39,120 nt of DNA from a virus, in the IMG/VR virus record IMGVR_UViG_3300045452_000081, positions 1-39,120 of that record. One strand, given 5' to 3'. Below the pieces are notes generated by a model that was given only the letters and a program-made list of their open reading frames with translations, was not told the origin of the DNA and ran no database searches. The first letter of the stretch is position 1; each line of letters opens with the position of its first letter. Positions 16,618-22,231 of this stretch are shown one piece after another. Both the position numbers and the translations under genes were made by a program.

Positions 16618-16808
16618 CGGCGCGGTCTCGGAATCTGCGGGCGCTCGCCGAACCAGCGGCACTCGCTGCAGGCGGGGAAGCCGAAGCCGTCATCGACGGC
16701 GCAGAACACGCGCTCGCCGCAGCCTTCACAGGTGAACTCGATGGAGCCGTCCGCGTTGCGCTGGATCGGGTTCGTCGTGTCGCCGGTCGTGAACGTTCGA
16801 ATTGTCAT
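16614..16808 (-). CDS. Small zinc-ribbon protein
   Basis: A 64-residue protein with two cysteine pairs, FTCEGCGE and ACSECRWFG, spaced for a zinc ribbon. The rest is polar (QRNADGSIE) and ends in a basic PRPRR tail. It is linked by ATGA overlaps to both neighbours on the leftward strand. It could bind nucleic acid or protein; nothing more specific can be said. Confidence 0.66.
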   Translation of the reverse strand: MTIRTFTTGDTTNPIQRNADGSIEFTCEGCGERVFCAVDDGFGFPACSECRWFGERPQIPRPRR

Positions 16809-17212
16809 CGGGCGTTCCTCCGCGCTTTCGCTGGCGTCAACCGTGCTGTAGCCTTGCGGATATGAGCGAAGACACGCCCGACGAGGCCGAATTCAACCGC
16901 CAGATCAGCGTCAATTGGGTGACGCTCTTTGTGGTTTTCGAGATGCTGACGCTTGAGCTGATCAAAGCTCGAGGTGGTCCCGGCCCGTGGCTCGACGAGC
17001 TCCGCGCCCGCCTCATCGTCGAGACCAAGAATATCGACCATTGGAGCCTGAGAATCGAAGAGGAGCCCAAGCTCGTTGGCCGCGCGGTGCGCCTGGTAAA
17101 CGGCGTGATCGATGGGGCGATCGAGAAGTTCAAATCGGGGCGGTCCTGACTTCGGCTGCACGAAGCGACCGAAGCGGCAGTAGATGACGTAGTCGATCTC
17201 GTCGGCTCTCAT
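16805..17212 (-). CDS. Candidate early gene, competing with an antisense ORF
   Basis: A 135-residue ORF beginning MRADEIDYVIYCRFGRF. It fits the leftward operon exactly: its ATG overlaps the previous stop as ATGA, and its stop overlaps the next start as ATGA. In favour: every neighbouring junction is ATGA, and the first 60 bases lie outside the opposing ORF. Against: most of it lies in register with a rightward ORF (16862-17149), and its third-base GC (about 64% by hand count) is lower than that of the opposing ORF (about 80%). No family recognised. Confidence 0.48.
   Translation of the reverse strand: MRADEIDYVIYCRFGRFVQPKSGPPRFELLDRPIDHAVYQAHRAANELGLLFDSQAPMVDILGLDDEAGAELVEPRAGTTSSFDQLKRQHLENHKERHPIDADLAVEFGLVGRVFAHIRKATARLTPAKARRNAR
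16862..17149 (+). CDS. Candidate rightward gene, antisense to the early operon
   Basis: A 95-residue ORF starting MSEDTPDEAEFNRQISVNW. It has an amphipathic hydrophobic stretch (VTLFVVFEMLTLELI) and a helical, charged remainder (WLDELRARLIVETKNIDHWSLRIEEE). Third-base GC is about 80% by hand count, as in proven genes of the window, and the amino-acid composition looks natural. It has no clear ribosome binding site, and it stands alone against the leftward early operon. Either this ORF, the opposite one, or both may be real. Confidence 0.45.
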   Translation: MSEDTPDEAEFNRQISVNWVTLFVVFEMLTLELIKARGGPGPWLDELRARLIVETKNIDHWSLRIEEEPKLVGRAVRLVNGVIDGAIEKFKSGRS

Positions 17213-17661
17213 CGTCCCTTCCTCCATTCCTGGTCGGCGGCTTGATGCTCGGCTTCGATCTGCGCGCGGGCTTCGCTCAACATCTCGCGGCGGATGAGCG
17301 CTTCGTACTTCGCATCGACGACGATCGCGCCGGTGCCTTCGAGCACGGTATTGAGCAGCTTCAGATCTCCGGTGGCGACGAACAGCGCGATCAGCCGGTG
17401 CGCGGGAATGTTGTGGGTGTCGTTGGCGGTGGAAGTGTATTGCGCCAGCACACTGGTCTTCACGTCTTCGCCGAGGTACTCGCCCATCACTGCGGCGACA
17501 GCCTCGCGCGAGCGGCCGGAGTTCTTCAGCGCCTCGGCTGCCGCGCGCTTGACCTTGCCGGCGATGTTCGACGCTTTCACCCGTTCCGGATCGTAGCGTT
17601 CGACCACGGGCGGCATGAAGCCGCGCAGCAGGTCCGCAGGTGTCGGCCGGCGCTGGCTCAT
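17209..17661 (-). CDS. CII/CP76-like phage regulatory protein
   Basis: A 150-residue protein. Residues 45-105 (ALKNSGRSREAVAAVMGEYLGEDVKTSVLAQYTSTANDTHNIPAHRLIALFVATGD) resemble the helix-turn-helix region of phage CII/CP76-type regulators, where SREAVA..M is followed by a polar helix and IPA..L.AL..AT. The C-terminal half ends in a coiled segment rich in Glu, Ala and Gln. Such proteins sit between Ner and the transposase in related phages. ATGA junctions at both ends. Confidence 0.72.
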   Translation of the reverse strand: MSQRRPTPADLLRGFMPPVVERYDPERVKASNIAGKVKRAAAEALKNSGRSREAVAAVMGEYLGEDVKTSVLAQYTSTANDTHNIPAHRLIALFVATGDLKLLNTVLEGTGAIVVDAKYEALIRREMLSEARAQIEAEHQAADQEWRKGR

Positions 17662-17909
17662 GACGTCCACGCCTCCGGCAGCTCGGCGACGATCCACGGC
17701 CGGCGCAGCGAATGCGTGCGGACGCCGTAGGCGACGTTGAAGAAGTCGGCCATCAGCTGCGCGACGACGCGATCCTCGTAAACGCGCGCCTTGTCCGGCA
17801 CGGCGCTCGTCTTCGGCCTTGCGAAGCCGCCGGCCGAGCGTGTCCGCGCGTAGCGGCCATTGAAGAAGCGCGGATAGCCCGCAAGGTCGTGGGCGACGGC
17901 CAACCTCAT
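17658..17909 (-). CDS. Hypothetical early protein
   Basis: An 83-residue basic protein with no membrane segment or cysteine pair; the C-terminal half (PDKARVYEDRVVAQLMADFFNVAYGVRTH) is the most protein-like. Both ends form ATGA overlaps. No family recognised; the role is unknown. Confidence 0.62.
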   Translation of the reverse strand: MRLAVAHDLAGYPRFFNGRYARTRSAGGFARPKTSAVPDKARVYEDRVVAQLMADFFNVAYGVRTHSLRRPWIVAELPEAWTS

Positions 17910-18094
17910 GGGCGCCGCCTTTCGTCCGCGAGATCGAGCAGACGCGCGAGCGCAAACAGGACCAGCACGATCAGCGGCGCGCCGAGATCGGCCGGACTCG
18001 CGTCATGAGTGAGCAGCACCAGGCCGAACGTGGCGCTGGCGCCGCACACCGCGCAATCGACGTAGCTGAGCTCGCGGCCGGAGGGCAGAGTCAT
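17906..18094 (-). CDS. Small hydrophobic protein with CxxC
   Basis: A 62-residue protein with CAVCG near the N-terminus and a hydrophobic stretch (GAPLIVLVLFALARLLDLA, about residues 38-56) that could be a membrane helix or a strongly amphipathic one. It starts and ends with ATGA overlaps in the early leftward operon. Function unknown. Confidence 0.55.
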   Translation of the reverse strand: MTLPSGRELSYVDCAVCGASATFGLVLLTHDASPADLGAPLIVLVLFALARLLDLADERRRP

Positions 18095-18465
18095 CGGCGC
18101 CCCCGGACAGAGTCATTTTTCGCACTGCGCTTCTGACTCGACGCAGCGGTCGCGCGCGCAGAGGATGCGCGCGCCAGGGAAGAGTTGTGTTGGAGTCCTT
18201 CATGGCCGCACGCCGCCACGATCACAAACGGCCGCTCGCCGATCCGCATCATGTCGGCGACGTGTTCGCGTCCGGATTCGACCTGCAGGACTTTGAGGAT
18301 TGGGTGCGCGTAGTGTCCTGGGTCGACATTGTCGACAACGCGCACGTCACGCGGCGCAAAGTTGCTTCCATCGTCGTGCCGCGCTCGGCCCTCCATGCGC
18401 TGATGCAAGAGCTGCGCGGCAGCATCGGAGGCTATCGCGACGTGGGGAGACATTGATTGTGTCAT
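18091..18465 (-). CDS. Candidate early gene, competing with an antisense ORF
   Basis: A 124-residue ORF starting MTQSMSPHVAIASD, whose ATG overlaps the Cro/Ner-like stop as ATGA and whose stop overlaps the next start as ATGA. The central part (YAHPILKVLQVESGREHVADMMRIGERPFVIVAACGHEG) looks like a plausible fold. The last 30 residues are Ala/Ser/Arg-rich and poor in hydrophobics. It is in register with a rightward ORF (18187-18456) that has higher third-base GC. Only one of the two need be real. Confidence 0.45.
   Translation of the reverse strand: MTQSMSPHVAIASDAAAQLLHQRMEGRARHDDGSNFAPRDVRVVDNVDPGHYAHPILKVLQVESGREHVADMMRIGERPFVIVAACGHEGLQHNSSLARASSARATAASSQKRSAKNDSVRGRR
18187..18456 (+). CDS. 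Candidate rightward gene, antisense to the early operon
   Basis: An 89-residue ORF (GTG at 18187, or ATG at 18202). Its segment VFASGFDLQDFEDWVRVVSWVDI, and the later RKVASIVVPRSALHALMQEL, have a beta-strand-then-helix look reminiscent of small DUF3467-like proteins; this is a pattern impression only. Third-base GC (about 77%) exceeds that of the opposing leftward ORF. It lies directly under the Cro/Ner-like gene and has no visible promoter of its own. Confidence 0.45.
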   Translation: MLESFMAARRHDHKRPLADPHHVGDVFASGFDLQDFEDWVRVVSWVDIVDNAHVTRRKVASIVVPRSALHALMQELRGSIGGYRDVGRH

Positions 18466-18680
18466 GCCGCCCGCCCTCCGACCGTGAAGAACCAGTCGTC
18501 GTCCCAAGGAAGACTACGCTTCCGAGCCGCGGCACGGATGCGCTTGAGGTGGCGCAGCGACGGCTCATTGCGTCCTGCCTCCCAGCGAGAGACGGTGGCC
18601 TGCTCGACGCCAACGATGGCGGCGAACTGCTGCTGGGTGAGCTTGAATACCTCACAGCGGATATGGCGAATGGCGTTCAT
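18462..18680 (-). CDS. Cro/Ner-like helix-turn-helix regulator
   Basis: A 72-residue XRE-type protein, first gene of the leftward early operon. The helix-turn-helix is clear: LTQQQFAAIVGVEQATVSRWEAGRNEPSLRHLKRI (about residues 14-48). Size and location, divergent from the repressor gene, match Mu Ner or lambda Cro, which shut down the repressor and limit early transcription. Its start codon overlaps the edge of a 28-bp imperfect palindrome, suggesting autoregulation. Confidence 0.82.
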   Translation of the reverse strand: MNAIRHIRCEVFKLTQQQFAAIVGVEQATVSRWEAGRNEPSLRHLKRIRAAARKRSLPWDDDWFFTVGGRAA

Positions 18681-18790
18681 CCATTGAAGGATATCCAGAA
18701 ATGGATAAACAAAGCAACAACAAACTCATATTGTGGATTAGAAGCCGATTATCCGAATATGTATAATCCGGCGATGGAAATTAGCCGGAT
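18679..18790. promoter_or_regulatory. Divergent switch region with clustered GGAT/ATCC half-sites
   Basis: The gap between the Cro/Ner-like gene and the repressor gene is AT-rich compared with the rest. It contains a 28-bp palindrome (18679-18706): outer arms ATCCATT and AATGGAT, and a perfect inner GGATATCC at 18689-18696. Further GGAT or ATCC half-sites occur at 18735, 18751, 18766 and 18787. This is the expected position of the operators and of the divergent early and repressor promoters. Which protein binds which site cannot be told. Confidence 0.65.
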
Positions 18791-19433
18791 CATACAAGGG
18801 GTTCTGCAAGCGAGGGGCTGGACGCAGGAGCAGCTCGCGGACCGCTTGCGTACGAGCCAGAACAATATTTCTCGCTGGGTCGGCGGTGTCGAACCGCGTG
18901 GCGCGATCCGGGAGCAGATCCTCAATTTGGCCCGTGAGTCGGATGTGATTGAACATGAGCGCGCCGCGCGCACGGTAGTCCCGATCATGGGCCGCATTGG
19001 GGCCGGCGCATTGATCGAGCCGGACCATGAGCAGGTGCCGGTCGATGGCTTCGACCAAGTCGAGTTGCCACTGCTGCTGTCCAATGAGCTGATCGGCTTC
19101 AAGGTGGAAGGCAATTCGATGCTGCCGAAATACGACCACGGCGACATCATCGTCGTGCATCGCGAGCAGGTGAGATCAACGGCGAGCCTAGTTGGCGAAC
19201 AAGCGGCCGTGCGGACCTATGACGGCAAGCGTTATCTCAAGGTGCTGATGCCCGGTCCGAAGCCGCATACATACAATCTGGAGAGCTTCAACGCACGGAC
19301 GATCATTGGCGCGCACATCCAATGGGCGAGCGAGATCGTCGCGATCATCCCGTCGAAGCAGGTGCGGCACAAGCGACTGCAAGCGCGCAAGGGACCGCAG
19401 GCAGGTGCGCGGCGCACAGGAAAGCATGCCTAG
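18774..19433 (+). CDS. Phage repressor with helix-turn-helix and S24 (LexA-like) autoprotease domain
   Basis: A 219-residue CI-type repressor that would keep the lytic genes silent. Residues 5-40 are an XRE helix-turn-helix (GWTQEQLADRLRTSQNNISRWVGG). The S24 domain shows a possible Ala77-Gly78 cleavage site (GRIGAGA), catalytic Ser115 in FKVEGNSMLP and Lys156 in YLKVL. This architecture implies RecA-stimulated self-cleavage, hence induction by DNA damage, unlike the c repressor of Mu itself. A second in-frame ATG at 18759 would add five residues; no strong ribosome binding site separates the two. Confidence 0.9.
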   Translation: MEISRIIQGVLQARGWTQEQLADRLRTSQNNISRWVGGVEPRGAIREQILNLARESDVIEHERAARTVVPIMGRIGAGALIEPDHEQVPVDGFDQVELPLLLSNELIGFKVEGNSMLPKYDHGDIIVVHREQVRSTASLVGEQAAVRTYDGKRYLKVLMPGPKPHTYNLESFNARTIIGAHIQWASEIVAIIPSKQVRHKRLQARKGPQAGARRTGKHA

Positions 19434-19520
19434 TTGAATCGGCCGCGGCTGATTGCATTTCCGTTGCGCTCGCGTCAAGCTTGCGGTTGGATAGGTTTCA
19501 CGCGTTAAGGGGGCGACAAA

Positions 19521-19943
19521 ATGCGTATCGTGGTGGGCCTGCTGGTGGCCGGCACATTTTTGGCCGGCTGCGCGCAACAGCCGAAAGTCGTTTGGGTCAG
19601 GGCGGACGGCCAAAGGGCTAGTGTCAATCCTGTTTTGGCGACTCAATTTGAGCTCGACAGCACGGCGTGCCTCGGTGAGCGCAATAAGGCCGCGCTTTCT
19701 GGAGTTACGGTTGCCAGTGGCGGATTCGCTGCGATTGCTGCCGCAGCCGAGCGGGGCGCCGCGGCCGACACAGTGGCACGAGGATGCATGGCTGAGAAAG
19801 GATATCTCCTGGTACCGGAGGATCAGGCCGAAGCGAAGAGCGCCGAGCTTGCTGCTGTCGCGGCGGAGCGCAAGCGGCAGGAAGAAGCTGCACGTGTATC
19901 GGCTCCATCGCAGGCCAAACGGTCTAGCAAGCCGGCGACCTGA
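19521..19943 (+). CDS. Lipoprotein, candidate lysogenic-conversion gene
   Basis: A 140-residue exported lipoprotein: signal peptide MRIVVGLLVAGTFLAGC with lipobox LAGC (Cys17). The mature part contains ACLGERNKAALSGVT, an Ala/Gly-rich hydrophobic stretch, ARGCMAEKGYLLVP and a charged helical tail. AAGGGGG lies seven bases before the ATG. It follows the repressor in the same direction and may be expressed in the lysogen. The C...CMAEKGYLLVP pattern resembles small lipoproteins of Rhizobiales chromosomes, so host origin is possible. Confidence 0.78.
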   Translation: MRIVVGLLVAGTFLAGCAQQPKVVWVRADGQRASVNPVLATQFELDSTACLGERNKAALSGVTVASGGFAAIAAAAERGAAADTVARGCMAEKGYLLVPEDQAEAKSAELAAVAAERKRQEEAARVSAPSQAKRSSKPAT

Positions 19944-20080
19944 TCCCGGCCCGCTGGTGCGTTTGAGGCCTTGGCCGCTACCCGAAGGCGGAAAAATTCT
20001 TAAAGTGAAAATTAAAGCGGTCCCAAGCCCGGCAAACCGCCTTCCGCCCCGGCGGGCTCGACCGCATACCCAGCCCGGAC

Positions 20081-20108
20081 CGTGAAACACCCCGTTTCAC
20101 GGGAAACG
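20081..20108. other. GTTTCAC inverted-repeat cluster: terminator hairpin, parS-like or transposase-end-like site
   Basis: Bases 20081-20101 form CGTGAAAC / GTTTCACG arms around a five-base loop. The right arm also belongs to a second palindrome (20094-20107), GTTTCACGGGAAAC, which differs at one base from the symmetrical GTTTCACGTGAAAC core of ParB-binding parS sites. The same bases also fit the first 16 positions of the Mu end consensus as I remember it (YGTTTCAY...AARYR). The site lies between converging transcripts, so a bidirectional terminator is the plainest reading, although no T-run follows. Confidence 0.45.
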
Positions 20109-20115
20109 ACCCCTC

Positions 20116-20283
20116 TCAGCCGCCCTTTTTCCGCCGTTCCAGGTAGGCGGCCCGGGCCGCCTTGTACCAGTCGCCTTTGGACGCGGCTTTTGGCGGCGGG
20201 CCGGCCGGCTCTGCGTCGTGCAGCGCCCTGATGATCGCCGGCCGGGCGAAGTCGCTCCAGGCCGGCTGATCGTCGCCGCTCAC
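20116..20283 (-). CDS. Very small basic hypothetical protein
   Basis: A 55-residue ORF with GTG start, product SGDDQPAWSDFARPAIIRAL followed by a proline-rich linker and GDWYKAARAAYLERRKKGG. Composition is natural (two Trp, amphipathic helix, lysine-rich end). It lies directly after the zinc-finger remnant in another frame and could be either an independent small gene or that gene's displaced C-terminus after a frameshift. Family unknown. Confidence 0.5.
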   Translation of the reverse strand: MSGDDQPAWSDFARPAIIRALHDAEPAGPPPKAASKGDWYKAARAAYLERRKKGG

Positions 20284-20284
20284 C

Positions 20285-20491
20285 GGTGCGCGACGAAAAA
20301 TCCATCACCTCGCCCCAGTCGACGCGCAGGTTCACGTAGCCGAGGCTGTTGCACTTCGTGCAGCGGCAGCGCGCGCCGATCTCTTCCCACGACATGCGCG
20401 GCAACTCGGCGAGTTTCAGGTCGCGCTGATTGTGGCACCGCTGACCTTCCTCCGGCCCGACGATGGCGGGAATCGCGCCTCGCGTGCAGAA
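20285..20491 (-). pseudogene. Zinc-finger protein remnant without a proper start
   Basis: The conserved part reads IVGPEEGQRCHNQRDLKLAEL, then WEEIGARCRCTKCNSLGYVNLRVDW. It resembles small zinc-ribbon proteins of Rhizobiales (CxxH and CxxC pairs, then a V.PDW-like end). In this frame a stop lies at 20492-20494 and no ATG or GTG follows before the conserved part, only TTG at 20404. An ATG at about 20497 lies in a frame one base off. Downstream the frame runs on into an arginine-rich tail. I read it as frameshifted at one or both ends, or as a short gene starting at TTG. Confidence 0.45.
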
Positions 20492-20547
20492 TCATGATTT
20501 TGCGCTGTTCACGACGCCGTCGCTCCGCTCCGGCTGTTCGAGCGTGT

Positions 20548-20574
20548 CCCTGACACCTGTCAGGGTTACGAATC
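20548..20574 (+). promoter_or_regulatory. Late operator/promoter, copy B: 18-bp palindrome plus GANTC site (PI-like)
   Basis: Bases 20548-20565 read CCCTGACACCTGTCAGGG, the reverse complement of the site at 7716-7733; the exact match extends over 21 bases (20548-20568). A GANTC site follows at 20570-20574, four bases from the palindrome on the side facing the operon, with CCGGA after it as in copy A. The protease/scaffold gene starts 28 bases further. Mu has its PI late promoter at this place. I infer a shared late activator and possibly methylation-dependent control. Confidence 0.72.
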
Positions 20575-20601
20575 CCGGATGAGGCCGCCAATGATGGCCG
20601 C

Positions 20602-21690
20602 ATGTCGGGGCAAACGCAAACAGCTTTGTCGGTGGTGCGCGGCGCTGGAGTGCCGATCGCGCTGAACGCCGATGGCAGCATTCCGGATTGGATCATGCTG
20701 CTGCCGGCGGGCAACGACGGCGTGATCGCAACCGTTGACGGCCGCGGCCCGTATCGCGTCGGAGATCTCGCGCAGCTCGCTTCGGCCAGCCTTGACGCGG
20801 TCGGCGGGCAGCTCCTCATCGACGAGAACCACGCGACCGATATCGCGGCACCCCGCGGCGGCGAGTCGCCGGCGCGCGCCTGGGTGGCCGAGCTGCAGGT
20901 GCGCGGCGACGGCCTCTACGGACGCGCCGAATGGAATGCGGCCGGCAAGGCGCTGATGGCCGATCGCGCGTACCGCTTCATCTCGCCGGTGATCGCTCAC
21001 GACAAGGCCGGCAACGTAAAGCGCCTCCTGCGCGCGTCCCTCACCAACACACCCAACCTGCGCGGGATGGCCGCGCTTCACGCGGAGACAAACATGGACC
21101 TGCTTGCCCAGCTGCGAAAACTCCTCGGCCTCGGCGATGACGCCGACGAGGCTGCGGTGCTCGCGAAGATCAAGTCCTGGACGGACTCGGCCAAGACGGC
21201 GATGCAGGCGGCGCTGGCGCCGATCGCCAAGGCCGCCGGCTGCAAGGACGATGCCGACGCGACCGCGATCGCCACCGCCGTCACGGCGCTGGCCGCTCGC
21301 CCCGCAACCGATCAGTCGACGACGATCACGGCGCTGCAGAGCGAGCTTGCGACCGTCACCACGAAGCTCAACGAGCTGACGGCGCAGACTGCGAAGGACA
21401 AGGCGACGGCTTTCGTCGACGGCGAGATCGCCAAGCAGCGCGTCGGCCTGAAGCCGCTGCGCGATCACTACATCGCCCGCCACGCGGCGAGCGCCGAAGG
21501 CGCCGCCCAGGTCGAGAAGGAGATCAGCGCGATGCCGATCCTCGGCCCGTCCGGGCTGCCGACGACGCCGCCTGAGATCAAGGACGGCAAGATCGCGCTG
21601 AACGCCGAGCAGCTCAATGCAGCAAACATGCTTGGCATCAGCCCGCAGGACTACGAGAAGACACTCGCTGCGGAGCGCGCGGCGAGCTGA
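20602..21690 (+). CDS. Capsid maturation protease with C-terminal scaffold (Mu gpI/gpZ-like)
   Basis: A 362-residue protein of the phage I-like family. The N-terminal 160 residues form the protease: GSIPDWIMLLPAGNDGVIATVDGRGPYRV, LIDENHATDIAA, ARAWVAELQVRGDGLYGRAEW and YRFISPVIAHDKAGNVKRLLRASLTNTPNLRGMAAL. The rest is a helical scaffold. An in-frame ATG at 21094 with its own GGAG probably gives the free scaffold, as gpZ arises within Mu gpI. First gene of the rightward late operon; the protein guides capsid assembly and then processes itself and the scaffold. Confidence 0.9.
   Translation: MSGQTQTALSVVRGAGVPIALNADGSIPDWIMLLPAGNDGVIATVDGRGPYRVGDLAQLASASLDAVGGQLLIDENHATDIAAPRGGESPARAWVAELQVRGDGLYGRAEWNAAGKALMADRAYRFISPVIAHDKAGNVKRLLRASLTNTPNLRGMAALHAETNMDLLAQLRKLLGLGDDADEAAVLAKIKSWTDSAKTAMQAALAPIAKAAGCKDDADATAIATAVTALAARPATDQSTTITALQSELATVTTKLNELTAQTAKDKATAFVDGEIAKQRVGLKPLRDHYIARHAASAEGAAQVEKEISAMPILGPSGLPTTPPEIKDGKIALNAEQLNAANMLGISPQDYEKTLAAERAAS
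21094..21690 (+). CDS. Internal scaffold product (gpZ-like), in-frame within the protease gene
   Basis: The ATG at 21094 starts MDLLAQLRKLLGLGDDADEAAVLAKIKSW, in frame with the protease gene (164 codons downstream). It is preceded by GGAG at a seven-base spacing, better than the ribosome binding site of the full-length gene. The 198-residue product is helical with a coiled-coil stretch (TITALQSELATVTTKLNELTAQTAKDKATAF) and an end typical of scaffolds, where the capsid-binding region lies. This is the known gene-within-gene arrangement of protease and scaffold in Mu and lambda. Confidence 0.65.
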   Translation: MDLLAQLRKLLGLGDDADEAAVLAKIKSWTDSAKTAMQAALAPIAKAAGCKDDADATAIATAVTALAARPATDQSTTITALQSELATVTTKLNELTAQTAKDKATAFVDGEIAKQRVGLKPLRDHYIARHAASAEGAAQVEKEISAMPILGPSGLPTTPPEIKDGKIALNAEQLNAANMLGISPQDYEKTLAAERAAS

Positions 21691-21739
21691 GGAATCAACA
21701 GCTAACACCCGCGGCTGACGCCGCAACCCGGAGAGAACG

Positions 21740-22186
21740 ATGGTAGCACTCACGTCCGACCGCAACACGCCGCGCGCTGAAGGCGACATCAAGTCGCTCG
21801 GCGTCGCCGCCACGCAACTGATCTACGCCGGCGCGATCGTCATGCGCAACGCGGCTGGTTACGCTGTTGAGGGCGCCACGGCGCTCAACCTGATCGGCGT
21901 CGGACGCGCAGAGGAGCGGGTCGACAACGCAACCGGCGCCGCCGGCGACAAGGTCATCCGCGTGCGGCCCGGCATCTACCGCTTCGGCAACGCGTCGGCC
22001 GGCGACGCCATCACGATCGCCGACATCGGCAAGCCCTGTTACGCGGTCGACGATCAGACCGTCGCAAAGACCAACGGCACCAACACCCGCTCGATCGCCG
22101 GTTTCATCCATGACGTCGACGCCAATGGCGTCTGGGTGGAGTTCAACGAGGCCCGAGTCCAGAGCCATCTCGCCGGCACCGCCTGA
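21740..22186 (+). CDS. Head decoration / capsid cement protein (DUF2190-like)
   Basis: A 148-residue, beta-rich protein with no membrane segment: GDIKSLGVAATQLIYAGAIVMRNAAGYAVEGA, then NLIGVGRAEERVDNATGAAGDKVIRVRPGIYRF. The pattern of an early strand pair with YAG..V.....G.....A resembles the DUF2190 / structural-cement family that decorates capsids, and its position between scaffold and major capsid protein agrees. GGAGAG precedes the ATG. Confidence 0.75.
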   Translation: MVALTSDRNTPRAEGDIKSLGVAATQLIYAGAIVMRNAAGYAVEGATALNLIGVGRAEERVDNATGAAGDKVIRVRPGIYRFGNASAGDAITIADIGKPCYAVDDQTVAKTNGTNTRSIAGFIHDVDANGVWVEFNEARVQSHLAGTA

Positions 22187-22231
22187 TCGGCGAGCACCCA
22201 GCAACGCACCAACCCACAAGGATCAGCTTCA

